DNA of 64,000 nt. Source: Haloarchaeobius salinus. Lineage in GTDB: Archaea; Halobacteriota; Halobacteria; Halobacteriales; Natrialbaceae. The stretch lies in contig NZ_JANHAU010000001.1 of the NCBI RefSeq assembly GCF_024464185.1, positions 992,001-1,056,000 of the forward strand. The letters are read 5' to 3'. Numbering within the stretch: position 1 is the first letter of the stretch; every line of letters begins with the position of its first letter. A model generated the notes under the pieces. The model had not been told where the DNA came from. It ran no database searches and saw only the letters and a list, made by a program, of their open reading frames with translations. This document shows, in pieces, positions 18,314 through 28,040 of the stretch. Position numbers and translations under genes: made by a program.

Positions 18314-19153
18314 CTACAGGTCCGCGGTCGTGTCGATGTCGTAGACGAGCGCCGGTGTCTCGACGTGCGCTCGGCGGACGGCCTCGTCGTGGCCCTCCTC
18401 CAGCAGCCAGCGGACGCGCCGTGGGACCGTCTTCGGGCCGAGCACCGCGCCGGGACGGTCGGGGTCGTCGACGAAGTCGGTCTCCATGAGGAACGGGGCG
18501 TCCGAGGCGGCTGCGACCGTGAGACGCTCCTTCTCGCTCATCACGCTCGGGACCGGGCCGGCGAGCTCGCCGCCGGCGTAGTGCTTGACGACCCGTGTCC
18601 GGTCCAGGCCCTCGTCCTCCGCCCAGTCGGCGACCTCGGTGAGGTCGTCGCTCGCCTCGGTGTGGAGCTGGACCGCACAGTCGGCCCCGGCTCCGAGCGA
18701 GAACGCGTGGCGCATCACGTCGTTCGAGGCCTCCCAGACGGCGTCTTCGACCTCGTAGTGCGGGCGGCCGGATTTGAGTGCGAGGGCGCGTCCGTCGGCG
18801 ACGTACTTCGCGGCGAGGTCGAGTCCGGCCTGCATCAGGTCGCGTGCCTCCCCGGGTGTGTGGCCGTCGTCGACGAGGTGGGAGACGAGCCCCGGATGGA
18901 CGCCCAGCACCGGCCACGCTCGTCCGTCGAGTCGCTCGCTCGCGGCCGCGACGGCCCCGATGGTCGCCTCGAACACGTGCCGGAAGGACTCGCGGTCGGT
19001 CGGCAGGTCGCCAAGGTGCCAGGACGGCTTGTTGACGACGAGCAGGTGGGTGCCACCCAGCCGTGCGAAGTCGTCGACAGCAGCCATGCCGCGACCGTGG
19101 TCCGGGTCGAGATGCATGTGGTTGTCGAGGACGGGGGTGTCGAGTTCCTCCAT
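18314..19153 (-). CDS. TatD-like metal-dependent hydrolase
   Basis: A 279-residue amidohydrolase-fold enzyme related to TatD deoxyribonucleases. The metal-binding start is LDNHMHLDPDHG (HxH), a WPVLGVHPGLVSHL segment carries the usual G-(V/I)-HP, VQLHTE gives a further ligand histidine, VVKHYAGG another, and FLMETDFVDDP supplies the terminal aspartate. The start at 19153 places the HxH motif near residue 12, as is normal; an upstream in-frame ATG would add a tail not found in the family. Nuclease or other hydrolase activity is known for the family, the actual substrate is unknown. Confidence 0.82.
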   Translation of the reverse strand: MEELDTPVLDNHMHLDPDHGRGMAAVDDFARLGGTHLLVVNKPSWHLGDLPTDRESFRHVFEATIGAVAAASERLDGRAWPVLGVHPGLVSHLVDDGHTPGEARDLMQAGLDLAAKYVADGRALALKSGRPHYEVEDAVWEASNDVMRHAFSLGAGADCAVQLHTEASDDLTEVADWAEDEGLDRTRVVKHYAGGELAGPVPSVMSEKERLTVAAASDAPFLMETDFVDDPDRPGAVLGPKTVPRRVRWLLEEGHDEAVRRAHVETPALVYDIDTTADL

Positions 19154-19307
19154 CGTGTGTACGTGCGTGCGTGAACGCGGAAGTAACATGATGTTTCGTT
19201 CCCTCGGTATCTGGACCACTATTTCCGGATGACGGGCACGCACTGACCGGTGGAAGCTGACAACTGCTCGTGTTGAACACTAGTTAATTCAGTCCCGGCT
19301 TGCCAAG

Positions 19308-19314
19308 ATATAAA
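19308..19314 (+). promoter_or_regulatory. TATA element of halolysin gene 1
   Basis: ATATAAA about 32 bp before the ATG at 19343, within an AT-rich patch, leaving a very short 5' leader. Confidence 0.5.
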
Positions 19315-19342
19315 TGGCTAGCGGTAATTGCTATTGGTGGGC

Positions 19343-20920
19343 ATGGCAGATGATACCCCACGCGGTACGAACAGACGTACGTTCCTGAAGACGACCGGTG
19401 CCGCCGCGAGTGCGGCCGCCTTCGCTGGGCTCACGCAGGCCACTCCCGGACGCGAGCCGGGTGCCAAGGAGAACGAGCTCCTCGTCGGCGTCTCCTCGTC
19501 GACAAGCATGGCATCCGTCCAGCGGCAGGTCGAGCGAGACCTCCCATCGGACGCGAACGTCGTACACGAGAACGAGAACCTCAGCTACATCGCGGTCGAG
19601 GTCCGCGACGACGGTCCCTCGACGATGGACGCCGTCGCCTCGCGCATCGAGCGCAAGTCCGGGGTCCGGTACGTCGAGGAGAACACGACGCACTACGCGT
19701 TCGCGACGCCGAACGACCCGCAGTTCGGCCAGCAGTACGCACCCCAGCAGGTGGGGGCACCGTCGGCCTGGGACACCACCTTCGGCAGCGATGACGTCAC
19801 GGTCGCCATCGTCGACACGGGCGTCGACTACACCCACCCCGACCTCCAGAGCCGCTTCGGCTCGAACAAGGGCTCCGACTTCGCCGGCGGTGACGACGAC
19901 CCCGCCGCGCCCAGCGGCGAGAACCACGGGACGCACGTCGCCGGTATCGCGTCGGCGACCACCGACAACGGGACCGGCGTCGCGGGCATCTCGGACTCGA
20001 CGCTGCTCGCCTGTCGCGCGCTCGGCGGCGGTAGCGGCTCCACGGCCGACATCGCCGACGCCGTGGAGTACGCGACGAACCAGGGCGCGGACATCATCAA
20101 CATGAGCCTCGGCGGCGGCGGCTACACGCAGACGATGAAGAACGCCGTCTCCTACGCCGTCAACAACGGCGCGCTCCCCATCTGTGCGGCGGGGAACGAC
20201 GGCTCGGGCTCGGTGTCGTACCCTGCCGCGTACGACGAGTGTGTGGCGGTCTCCGCGGTCGACGAGAACGAGAACCTCGCGGATTTCTCGCAGTACGGTC
20301 CGAACCTCGACGTCGCCGCACCCGGTGTCGACGTGCTCTCGACCTGGAACGACTCCCCGTACAACAGCATCTCCGGCACGTCGATGGCGTGTCCGGCGGC
20401 CTCCGGTGTCGCCGCACTGGGCAAGGCGGTCGATCCCGGCCTCACCCCGACCCAGCTCCGGAGCAAGCTGAAGAACACGGCCGTCGACATCGGCCTGTCC
20501 GAACAGGAGCAGGGCGCGGGCCGTGTCTCGGCCGTCAACATCGTCGACGGTGACGGTGGTGGTGGCGGTGGCGGCGGTGGCGGCGGCGACTGTGGAGACG
20601 AGTCCACCGGTGGCTCGGCCGACAGCTCGCTCTCGGGGTACTGGGACTCCGAGTCGTACACGTACACCACCTCGCTCGACAGCACGTGTCAGGTCACGGT
20701 CTCGCTCAGCGGTCCGAGCAGCGCCGACTTCGACCTGTACGTCACCCTGGACGGCCGGACGCCGTCGACGAGCGACTACGACAAGCGCTCCATCACCCCG
20801 GACAGCCAGGAGCAGGTCATCGCGGATGCGGTGAGCTCAGGCCAGGATATCGGTATCCTCGTCGACTCCTACTCCGGCTCGGGCAGCTACACGGTCAGCG
20901 TCGAGGAGCTCGGTCAGTAG
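19343..20920 (+). CDS. Halolysin-type S8 serine protease 1 (Tat-exported)
   Basis: A 525-residue subtilase. The N-terminus has a twin-arginine signal (NRRTFLKTTG plus an Ala-rich helix). Residues 45-120 are an I9-like propeptide, which acts as chaperone and inhibitor until maturation. The catalytic triad is D158 (VDTGVDYTHPDL), H198 (NHGTHVAG) and S347 (SGTSMACP). A glycine-only linker near residue 410 joins a roughly 100-residue beta domain with two cysteines (pre-peptidase C-terminal type). Halolysins are secreted proteases activated at high salt. This copy lacks the PKD domain found in the next two. ATG 19343 is used because it sits ten residues before the Tat motif. Confidence 0.92.
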   Translation: MADDTPRGTNRRTFLKTTGAAASAAAFAGLTQATPGREPGAKENELLVGVSSSTSMASVQRQVERDLPSDANVVHENENLSYIAVEVRDDGPSTMDAVASRIERKSGVRYVEENTTHYAFATPNDPQFGQQYAPQQVGAPSAWDTTFGSDDVTVAIVDTGVDYTHPDLQSRFGSNKGSDFAGGDDDPAAPSGENHGTHVAGIASATTDNGTGVAGISDSTLLACRALGGGSGSTADIADAVEYATNQGADIINMSLGGGGYTQTMKNAVSYAVNNGALPICAAGNDGSGSVSYPAAYDECVAVSAVDENENLADFSQYGPNLDVAAPGVDVLSTWNDSPYNSISGTSMACPAASGVAALGKAVDPGLTPTQLRSKLKNTAVDIGLSEQEQGAGRVSAVNIVDGDGGGGGGGGGGGDCGDESTGGSADSSLSGYWDSESYTYTTSLDSTCQVTVSLSGPSSADFDLYVTLDGRTPSTSDYDKRSITPDSQEQVIADAVSSGQDIGILVDSYSGSGSYTVSVEELGQ

Positions 20921-20930
20921 GCTCCCGTCC

Positions 20931-20946
20931 TCCCCCTGCGGGGGGA
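20931..20946 (+). terminator. GC-rich hairpin after halolysin gene 1
   Basis: A C5/G5 stem around a TGC loop, 10 bp past the stop codon. Archaeal termination usually needs a T-run, which is absent here, so this may rather protect the 3' end. Confidence 0.3.
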
Positions 20947-21079
20947 TTCGACGGCCGTGTCAGTTCGCGTACAATCGCTCCCGGAACCACCATCTGGTTT
21001 CCGAACGCTATATCCGTTGGTATTAAGTGTCTACAGCGCTGACGCTCTCCCGGCGTTTCAACGAGTGGCCTGTTTGCTA

Positions 21080-21119
21080 TAGTTTCTAACCGATTCGACA
21101 AACAACTTTCTAGAAACTA
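21080..21119. repeat. Inverted repeat upstream of halolysin gene 2
   Basis: TAGTTTCTA at 21080-21088 and TAGAAACTA at 21111-21119 are perfect nine-base complements separated by 22 bases, and the right arm overlaps the palindrome TTTCTAGAAA. The repeat lies about 45-85 bp before the TATA element, where an archaeal activator would be expected to bind. Confidence 0.5.
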
Positions 21120-21160
21120 CCGGACAAATTGTATAACTCTCCGATAAATTTAGACCCAGA

Positions 21161-21175
21161 TTATAAAATTATAAG
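21161..21175 (+). promoter_or_regulatory. TATA elements of halolysin gene 2
   Basis: Two overlapping boxes, TTATAAAA and TTATAAG, centred 40 and 33 bp before the ATG at 21205. The more proximal one fits a short leader best. Confidence 0.45.
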
Positions 21176-21204
21176 TAGTGGTAACGTGACTGCCGTTGTG
21201 TGTC

Positions 21205-23088
21205 ATGACAGGCGATAACACGCAATCGTGGGCACGACGAACCTTCCTGAAAGCGACTGGCGCGGCGGCTTCGGCCGCTGCACTCGCGGGCATCACCTCT
21301 GCGACCCCAGGACGGGACCCGCAGCCGCGTGAGAACGAACTCATCGTGGGCGTCTCGGGTGCGGCGAGCATGGCCAGCACCGAGGCGAGCGTCCAGGAGG
21401 AACTCCCCGGACCGGCGAGCGTGACGCACCGTAACGAGAACCTCAGCTACTTCACGGTGGAGCTACCGGACCAGGCCGCCGCACAGGCCGAGTCCGCCAT
21501 CGCGGAGGCGATCCGGCGGAAGACCGGCGTCCGGTACGTCGAGGAGAACAAGACCGTGCACGCGTTCGCGACGCCGAACGACTCGCTGTTCGACCAGCAG
21601 TACGCACCGCAGCAGGTGCGTGCGCCGTCGGCGTGGGACACCACGCAGGGCAGCTCCGACGTGACCGTGGCGGTGGTCGACCAGGGCGTGAAGTACGACC
21701 ACCCCGACCTGCAGGCGCGCTTCGGCTCCGACAAGGGACAGGACTTCGTCGACAGCGACGGCGACCCGTACCCGGACTCGATGGCGGACGAGTACCACGG
21801 CACCCACGTCGCCGGCATCGCGGCGGCGACCACGGACAACAGCACCGGCATCTCGGGTATCTCGGACTCGACGCTGCTGTCGGGCCGCGCGCTCTCCGAG
21901 GAGGGTAGCGGCTCCACGACTGACATCGCCGACGCGGTCGAGTGGGCCGCGGATCAGGGCGCGGACATCATCAACATGAGCCTCGGTGGCGGCGGCTACA
22001 CGGATACCATGAAGAACGCCGTGAGCTACGCCGTCAGCAACGGCTCGCTCCCCATCTGTGCGGCGGGGAACGACGGCTCCGGCTCCGTCTCCTACCCGGC
22101 GGCGTACGACGAGTGTGTGGCCGTGAGCGCGGTCGACAGCAACGAGAACCTCGCGGATTTCTCGCAGTACGGTCCGAACCTCGACGTCGCCGCACCCGGC
22201 GTCGACATCCTGTCGACGTGGACGGAGAACGTCTCCCAGTTCGGTGGCCAGTACAACAAGATCTCCGGCACGTCGATGGCGTGCCCGGCGGCGGCCGGCG
22301 TCGCCGCGCTGGGCAAGGCGGTCGACTCCACCCTCTCACCGACCGAGCTGCGCAGCCGACTGAAGAACACGGCCGTCGACATCGGCCTCTCCGAGGAGGA
22401 GCAGGGCGCGGGTCGCGTCGACGCGCTCAACATCGTCGAGGCCGGCGGTGGCGGTGGCGGTGGCGACGACCCGCCGGAGAACGAGGCTCCGACGGTGTCC
22501 ATCGACGCCTCCTCGGCGACCGTCGAGGTCGGTCAGGAGGTCACCTTCGACGGCTCCGGCTCCAGCGACTCCGACGGCTCCATCAGCGCCTACGAGTGGA
22601 GCTTCGGCGATGGTGCCTCGGCCACCGGCCAGACCGTCACCCACACGTACAGCGAGGCGGGCGACTACAGCGCCAGCCTGACCGTCACCGACGACGACGG
22701 CGCGAGCACGACCGACTCCGTCTCGATCACGGTCGAGTCCGATGGCGGTGGCGGCAGCTGCGGTGACGAGTCCTCGACGGGCTCGGCGGACGGCTACCTG
22801 TACGGCTACTACGACTCGACGTCGTACACCTACACGAACAGCCTCGCGGACCCGTGCCAGGTCACCGTCTCCCTGACCGGCCCGAGCAGCGCCGACTTCG
22901 ACCTGTACGTGACGACGGACGGGCGCACGCCCAGCACGTACGACTACGACAAGCGTTCCATCTCGATGGGCAGCGACGAGCAGGTCATCATCGACAGCCC
23001 GAGCGCGGGACAGGACATCGGCATCCTCGTCGACTCCTACTCCGGCTCCGGCAGCTTCACGGTCAACGTCGAGGAGCTCGGCCAGTAA
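21205..23088 (+). CDS. Halolysin-type S8 serine protease 2 with PKD domain
   Basis: A 627-residue Tat-exported subtilase ([10 protein letters not shown] signal). Propeptide at about 45-125; catalytic D159 ([13 protein letters not shown]), H201 (YHGTHVAG) and S357 (SGTSMACP). A short glycine linker near residue 415 is followed by a PKD domain (about 425-510, with the WSFGDG core) and a C-terminal two-cysteine beta domain (520-627). PKD and terminal domains in secreted proteases usually bind substrate or surface. The PKD and terminal parts are almost identical at DNA level to those of the third copy. The ATG at 21205 places the Tat motif at residue 10. Confidence 0.92.
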   Translation: MTGDNTQSWARRTFLKATGAAASAAALAGITSATPGRDPQPRENELIVGVSGAASMASTEASVQEELPGPASVTHRNENLSYFTVELPDQAAAQAESAIAEAIRRKTGVRYVEENKTVHAFATPNDSLFDQQYAPQQVRAPSAWDTTQGSSDVTVAVVDQGVKYDHPDLQARFGSDKGQDFVDSDGDPYPDSMADEYHGTHVAGIAAATTDNSTGISGISDSTLLSGRALSEEGSGSTTDIADAVEWAADQGADIINMSLGGGGYTDTMKNAVSYAVSNGSLPICAAGNDGSGSVSYPAAYDECVAVSAVDSNENLADFSQYGPNLDVAAPGVDILSTWTENVSQFGGQYNKISGTSMACPAAAGVAALGKAVDSTLSPTELRSRLKNTAVDIGLSEEEQGAGRVDALNIVEAGGGGGGGDDPPENEAPTVSIDASSATVEVGQEVTFDGSGSSDSDGSISAYEWSFGDGASATGQTVTHTYSEAGDYSASLTVTDDDGASTTDSVSITVESDGGGGSCGDESSTGSADGYLYGYYDSTSYTYTNSLADPCQVTVSLTGPSSADFDLYVTTDGRTPSTYDYDKRSISMGSDEQVIIDSPSAGQDIGILVDSYSGSGSFTVNVEELGQ

Positions 23089-23145
23089 GGACAGCCGACC
23101 TCGCGGACCCCATTCCTCCCCCGTCTTCGACCCTGACAGCGACGG

Positions 23146-23607
23146 CTACTCCTCGATGACCACGTCGTCGTTCGCGGCGTTCCGGAGCGCGTCGGAGCGA
23201 CCGTGTTCGCCCGGGGCGATGGCCAGCGTCCGGATGCCGTAGCGTCCCGCCTTCTCGAGCACCGGCTTGAAGTCGGTGTCCCGGGAGGCGATGGCCAGCG
23301 TGTCGATGGCCTCGGTCACGACGGTCTCGGTCGCGTCGACCGCGAGCTTCACGTCCACGTCGCCGCTGGTGATGACGACCTCGAAGCCGCGGGCCTCGGC
23401 GGCCTGGATGAGGCCGGGCGTCGCGTGCTCGTCGAGGTACAGCCGGTTCACGGTGAGGTCGCCCACGTCGGTCGCGGCCGTCCGGACGTCGTCGAGGTCC
23501 ACGTCGAACTCGTCGCGGAGCACGTTCGGGCCGTCGACGAACAGTCCGACGCGCGCCCGCGGGTGCGGCTCCGTGCCGGGCAGGAGCCGCCTGAATCGCT
23601 CGTCCAT
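23146..23607 (-). CDS. NYN-domain (PIN-like) putative RNase
   Basis: A 153-residue single-domain protein of the NYN/LabA group, a PIN-like fold that cuts RNA with metal ions held by acidic residues. Candidate ligands are the aspartates in GLFVDGPNVL, GDVDVKLAVDA and ASRDTDFKPVLE, the three hallmark positions of the family. The ATG at 23607 was chosen over one nine codons upstream because it starts next to the fold. It lies antisense between two halolysin genes with no partner of its own, so a link to the proteases is not shown. Confidence 0.82.
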   Translation of the reverse strand: MDERFRRLLPGTEPHPRARVGLFVDGPNVLRDEFDVDLDDVRTAATDVGDLTVNRLYLDEHATPGLIQAAEARGFEVVITSGDVDVKLAVDATETVVTEAIDTLAIASRDTDFKPVLEKAGRYGIRTLAIAPGEHGRSDALRNAANDDVVIEE

Positions 23608-23728
23608 ACCTGCTCCTCTCTCGGTGCCGCTCAAAGCCGTGGCGATTCATCCGGCCCCCGGTTCACAACTGTCCGCAACTAGAATACAGTTTGTAACAGT
23701 ACTAAAATTAACAATGAGGATTGCAAAA

Positions 23729-23736
23729 ATTTAAAT
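23729..23736 (+). promoter_or_regulatory. TATA element of halolysin gene 3
   Basis: ATTTAAAT in an AT-rich patch about 34 bp before the ATG at 23766. An out-of-frame ATG at 23759 lies between box and start. Confidence 0.5.
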
Positions 23737-23765
23737 AGAGGACGGTGTGTCGGTGGGCATGTCTC

Positions 23766-25619
23766 ATGACAGACGACAGCAGTCACGATTGGGGACGACG
23801 TACCTTCCTGAAGGCGACCGGTGCCGTGGGGGCGGCAGCAGCGTTCGCGGGACTCTCGTCCGCGACACCGTCGCGACAGCCGGGCCCTCGCCCGGACGAG
23901 ATCCTCGTTGGCGTCACGAACACGTACTCGGTGACCGACGTCGCGTCGACGACCGCGAACGACGAACGGCTCCCGGACGGGATGGCGGTCACGCACGAGA
24001 ACGACGACCTCAGCTACATGGCGCTCTCGAAGCCCGAGGTCACGACGATGTCGGACGACGACATCCTCGAGACGCTCGAGTCGCTCGAGCACGTGCGCTA
24101 CGCCGAGTTCAACGAGACGCTCCACGCGCTCGCCCAGCCGAACGACCCGCGCTTCGGCGATCAGTACGCGCCACAGCTCGTCAACGCGCCCGCCGCGTGG
24201 GACACCACGCTCGGCAGCGAGGAGGTCACCATCGCCGTCATCGACCAGGGTGTGAAGTACGACCACCCGGACCTGGCGGGCCAGTTCGGCTCGAACAAGG
24301 GCTCCGACTTCGTCGACGACGACGGCGACCCGTACCCGGACTCGATGTCGAACGAGTACCACGGCACCCACGTCGCCGGCATCGCCGCGGCGACCACCGA
24401 CAACGGCGACGGCATCGCCGGGATGTCGAACGCCAGCATCCTCTCGGGTCGTGCGCTCTCCGAGCAGGGCAGCGGCTCGACCAGCGACATCGCGGACGCC
24501 GTGCAGTGGGCGGCCGACCAGGGCGCGGACATCGTGAACATGAGCCTCGGGGGCGGCGGCTACACCGACACGATGAAGAACGCCGTCAGCTACGCGGCGG
24601 ACAACGGCGTCACCATCGTCTGTGCGTCCGGGAACGACTCCACGGGCACGATCTCCTACCCGGCGGCGTACGACGAGTGTATCGCCGTCGGCGCTATCGA
24701 CGAGAACGAGAACCTCGCGAGCTTCTCGAACTACGGCGAGAAGCAGGAGGTCGTCGCACCGGGCGTGAACATCCTCTCGACCTGGACGGACTCGCCGTAC
24801 AACAGCATCTCCGGCACGTCGATGGCGTGCCCGGCGGCGGCCGGCGTCGCCGCGCTCGGGCTCGCGGCGAACCCGGGCTGGTCGAACACCGAGCTCCGCA
24901 ACCAGCTGAAGAACACGGCCGTCGACATCGGCCTCCCCGAAGAGGAGCAGGGTTCGGGCCGCGTCGACGCGGCGAACCTCGTCGGCAGCACCGACGACCC
25001 GGACCCACCGGAGAACGAGGCCCCGACGGTGTCCATCGACGCCTCCTCGGCGACCGTCGAGGTCGGCCAGGAGGTCACCTTCGACGGCTCCGGCTCCAGC
25101 GACCCCGACGGCTCCATCAGCGCCTACGAGTGGAGCTTCGGCGACGGTACGACGGCGACGGGCCAGACCGTCACGCACGCCTACAGCGAGGCGGGCGACT
25201 ACAGCGCCAGCCTGACCGTCACCGACGACGACGGCGCGAGCACGACCGACTCCGTCGCCATCACCGTCGAGTCGGGCGACGGCGGCAGCTGCGGTGACGA
25301 GTCCTCGACTGGCTCGGCGGACGGCTACCTGTACGGCTACTACGACTCGGACGACTACACGTGGACGAACGATCTGCAGAACCCGTGCCAGGTCACCGTC
25401 TCGCTGTCGGGCGGGGACTGGTCCGACTTCGACCTGTACGTGACGACGGACGGGCGGACGCCCAGCACGTACGACTACGACCGACGCTCCATCACCCCGG
25501 ACAGCCAGGAGCAGATCACGCTCGACGACGTCGGTGCGGGCCAGCAGATCGGCATCCTCGTCGACTCCTACTCCGGCTCGGGCAGCTACACGGTCAGCGT
25601 CGAGGAGCTCGGCCAGTAG
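23766..25619 (+). CDS. Halolysin-type S8 serine protease 3 with PKD domain
   Basis: A 617-residue Tat-exported subtilase ([10 protein letters not shown]). The propeptide is the most divergent of the three (residues 40-125). Catalytic residues are D160 ([13 protein letters not shown]), H202 (YHGTHVAG) and S352 (SGTSMACP). A PKD domain (about 415-500) and a two-cysteine C-terminal domain (510-617) follow; the linker is short, acidic and proline-containing rather than polyglycine. It has its own promoter. The same fold order as copy 2 and a highly similar 3' third point to duplication plus sequence exchange. Confidence 0.92.
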   Translation: MTDDSSHDWGRRTFLKATGAVGAAAAFAGLSSATPSRQPGPRPDEILVGVTNTYSVTDVASTTANDERLPDGMAVTHENDDLSYMALSKPEVTTMSDDDILETLESLEHVRYAEFNETLHALAQPNDPRFGDQYAPQLVNAPAAWDTTLGSEEVTIAVIDQGVKYDHPDLAGQFGSNKGSDFVDDDGDPYPDSMSNEYHGTHVAGIAAATTDNGDGIAGMSNASILSGRALSEQGSGSTSDIADAVQWAADQGADIVNMSLGGGGYTDTMKNAVSYAADNGVTIVCASGNDSTGTISYPAAYDECIAVGAIDENENLASFSNYGEKQEVVAPGVNILSTWTDSPYNSISGTSMACPAAAGVAALGLAANPGWSNTELRNQLKNTAVDIGLPEEEQGSGRVDAANLVGSTDDPDPPENEAPTVSIDASSATVEVGQEVTFDGSGSSDPDGSISAYEWSFGDGTTATGQTVTHAYSEAGDYSASLTVTDDDGASTTDSVAITVESGDGGSCGDESSTGSADGYLYGYYDSDDYTWTNDLQNPCQVTVSLSGGDWSDFDLYVTTDGRTPSTYDYDRRSITPDSQEQITLDDVGAGQQIGILVDSYSGSGSYTVSVEELGQ

Positions 25620-25776
25620 GCCCTCCTCGCTCCGGGTCGAGCCTCGCGTCGAGCCCTCGCACGGCCGGGCAACACCGTTCGCCGAGGAGAGACTGTCTCG
25701 AGCCCGACACGACGGGATGCACGAACAGTCAGCCGTTTTCTTTAACTCTTTACGTCCCGGGGTCGACCGCCCCGAT

Positions 25777-26427
25777 ATGAGCAGTCCGCACATCCTCATC
25801 CTCGGTGCACCGGGCGCAGGCAAGGGAACCCAGTCCGCGAACATCGTCGACGAGTTCGGCGTCGAGCACGTCACCACCGGCGACGCGCTCCGCTCGAACA
25901 AGGAGATGGACATCTCGGACATGGACTTCGAGTACGACACGCCGGGTGAGTACATGGACGCCGGCGACCTCGTCCCCGACGCCGTCGTCAACGCCATCGT
26001 CGAGGAGGCGCTGTCCTCGGCCGACGGCTACGTCCTCGACGGCTACCCGCGCAACCTCGAGCAGGCCGAGGAGCTCGCCGACATGACCGAGCTCGACCTC
26101 GTCCTCTACCTCGACGTCGACCGCTCCGAGCTCGTGGACCGGCTGACCGGCCGCCGCGTCTGCGAGGACTGCGGCGCGAACTTCCACGTCAAGTACAGCC
26201 AGCCCGCGGAGGAGGGCGTCTGCGACGAGTGTGGCGGGGAGCTCGTCCAGCGCGAGGACGACACCGCCGAGGCCGCCGAGAACCGCCTCGACGTGTTCGA
26301 GGAGAACACGCTCCCGGTCGTCGAGTACTACGAGGGCACCGACGAGTTCGTCGCCGTCGACGGCGAGCAGGCCCCCGACGAGGTCTGGGCCGACGTGAAG
26401 GCCGCCATCGAGGCTGTCACAGAGTAA
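25777..26427 (+). CDS. adk: Adenylate kinase
   Basis: A 216-residue enzyme converting ATP and AMP to two ADP. The P-loop is [10 protein letters not shown] at residues 9-18; the AMP-binding segment includes TTGDALR and LDGYPRN (DGFPR-type). The LID contains a CxxC...CxxC set (CEDCGANFH and CDECGGE) typical of zinc- or structure-stabilised adenylate kinases. A longer in-frame frame begins 243 bp upstream but runs through non-coding sequence, so ATG 25777 is used. It heads a housekeeping block with an Oxa1-like protein, cmk and truB, a gene order common in archaea. Confidence 0.95.
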   Translation: MSSPHILILGAPGAGKGTQSANIVDEFGVEHVTTGDALRSNKEMDISDMDFEYDTPGEYMDAGDLVPDAVVNAIVEEALSSADGYVLDGYPRNLEQAEELADMTELDLVLYLDVDRSELVDRLTGRRVCEDCGANFHVKYSQPAEEGVCDECGGELVQREDDTAEAAENRLDVFEENTLPVVEYYEGTDEFVAVDGEQAPDEVWADVKAAIEAVTE

Positions 26428-26463
26428 AAGACTCTTATCCCACGACTGCCAACAGGCTCTCAT

Positions 26464-27366
26464 ATGGCCTGGACGGCGGAACAGATACAGGATTTCCTCT
26501 CGGACAACCCCGGGACCTCGGAGGCGCTGCAGGTCGTCATGGACGCCTCCAACGACGGGGACGACGAGGTCGAGTGGAAGGACGTCAAGGACGAGGACGG
26601 AATGGACAGCGGCCGCTGGGGGCGACTCATCCAGAGCGAGATCCTGCGCGAGCAGGAGGACGGCTTCGTGGTCGTCGACCCCGACGCGGTCACGGACGCA
26701 CTCGACGACGACATCACCGTCGCGAGCGACCCCGTGGAGGTCGACAGCGAGGGGTCGAGCTGGACCCAGCGCGACAAGCTCGCCGCGGTCGTCTCCGTCG
26801 GGATGATGGCCGGCTACTACTTCAACCCCGTCAGGAACGCCGTCGGCGGGACCATCAACGTCATCTTCGAGCCGCTGAACGCGGTGCTCCCGTTCTACGC
26901 GGTCATCCTCGCCATCGCCCTCCTCACCGGGCTCTACTCGACGCTGCTGCAGGCGAACATGGTCGACCGGAGCAAGGTCAAGCAGATCCAGCAGAAGATG
27001 CAGAACATCACCGAGCGCGAGCAGGCCGCCAAGGAGGCCGGCGACGACGAGGCGCTCGACAGGATCCAGGACGAGAAGATGGACGCACTCGGCGACCAGG
27101 GCGAGATGATGAAGGAGAACTTCCGCCCGATGGCGTGGATCATGCTGCTCACCATCCCGGCGTTCCTCTGGATGTACTGGATGATCCTCGACGGCCACCT
27201 CGTCGCCGCCGAGCGGAGCATGGTGCTGCCCATCTTCGGCGAGCGCAACTGGATGGAGGGCGCTGTCGGCCCGATGCCCGCGTGGATCGTCTGGTACTTC
27301 CTCTGCTCGATGGGGTTCACCCAGCTCATCCGGAAGACGCTCGACCTCGACGCGACGCCGACGTAG
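26464..27366 (+). CDS. DUF106 membrane protein (archaeal Oxa1/YidC-like insertase)
   Basis: A 300-residue membrane protein with an acidic 100-residue cytosolic N-terminal region, then hydrophobic segments near 105-130, 142-165, 220-245 and 262-285. Between the second and third helices lies a charged, coiled-coil-like cytosolic stretch (KVKQIQQKMQNITEREQAA), the hallmark of the DUF106/EMC3/TMCO1 branch of the Oxa1 superfamily. Such proteins insert membrane proteins with weak hydrophobic segments. It lies 36 bp after adk and shares the conserved archaeal neighbourhood of adk, cmk and truB. Confidence 0.85.
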   Translation: MAWTAEQIQDFLSDNPGTSEALQVVMDASNDGDDEVEWKDVKDEDGMDSGRWGRLIQSEILREQEDGFVVVDPDAVTDALDDDITVASDPVEVDSEGSSWTQRDKLAAVVSVGMMAGYYFNPVRNAVGGTINVIFEPLNAVLPFYAVILAIALLTGLYSTLLQANMVDRSKVKQIQQKMQNITEREQAAKEAGDDEALDRIQDEKMDALGDQGEMMKENFRPMAWIMLLTIPAFLWMYWMILDGHLVAAERSMVLPIFGERNWMEGAVGPMPAWIVWYFLCSMGFTQLIRKTLDLDATPT

Positions 27367-27461
27367 GCGGCGCACACCCGCCCTCGACTGGCGGCGACCG
27401 CGGTATCGTCGCTCCGCCGTCCAATCACAACCCATTTTACCGACACCCGCGCAGATAGGAT

Positions 27462-28037
27462 ATGTTGCTCACCGTCTCCGGCCCGCCGGGCAGTGGCAAG
27501 AGCACCACTGCGGCCGGGCTGGCCGATGCGTTCGACCTCGACCACGTCTCCGGCGGCGACATCTTCCGCGAACTCGCCGACGAGCGTGGCTACACGCCGC
27601 TCGAGTTCAACAAGCTCGCCGAGGAGGACGAGGGGATCGACCGCGACCTCGACCGACGCCTCCGCGAGATCGCTGAAGAGCGCGACGACCTCGTGCTCGA
27701 ATCACGTCTCGCCGGCTGGCTCGCCGCCGAACAGGCCGACTTCCGCTTCTGGCTCGACGCCCCCCTCGCGGTACGGGGCGAGCGTATCGCGGACCGAGAG
27801 GACAAAGACCCCCAACTCGCCCGCGAGGAGACCGCGGCGCGCGAGTCCAGCGAGGCCCAGCGCTACCACGAGTACTACGGCATCGACATCGGCGACCTCT
27901 CCATCTACGACCTGAGCGTCAACACCGCGCGCTGGAACGCAGAGCACGTCCAGCACGTCCTCGTCGAGGCCGTCGAGTCCTACGACCCCGAGACCGACGA
28001 GGGGAAGGCACCGGTCGAGCTCGACTACGAGTTCTGA
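27462..28037 (+). CDS. cmk: (d)CMP kinase
   Basis: A 191-residue nucleoside monophosphate kinase phosphorylating CMP and dCMP with ATP. The P-loop is [12 protein letters not shown] at the very N-terminus, [13 protein letters not shown] forms the nucleotide-binding turn and [10 protein letters not shown] the acceptor segment; the LID contains RIADREDKD with catalytic arginines. This compact archaeal type is normal in length. A TTTTAC-type box lies about 29 bp before the ATG. The stop codon is three bases from the truB start, so the two are co-transcribed. Confidence 0.93.
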   Translation: MLLTVSGPPGSGKSTTAAGLADAFDLDHVSGGDIFRELADERGYTPLEFNKLAEEDEGIDRDLDRRLREIAEERDDLVLESRLAGWLAAEQADFRFWLDAPLAVRGERIADREDKDPQLAREETAARESSEAQRYHEYYGIDIGDLSIYDLSVNTARWNAEHVQHVLVEAVESYDPETDEGKAPVELDYEF

Positions 28038-28040
28038 CCC

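Noticed and set aside
20550-20590. Apparent microsatellite-like GGT/GGC run in halolysin 1
   Set aside because: It encodes an in-frame polyglycine linker between catalytic and C-terminal domains, so it is part of the protein rather than a separate repeat element.
19343-25619. Halolysin cluster as a mobile element
   Set aside because: No transposase, integrase or terminal repeats are visible around the cluster; tandem duplication with exchange explains it.
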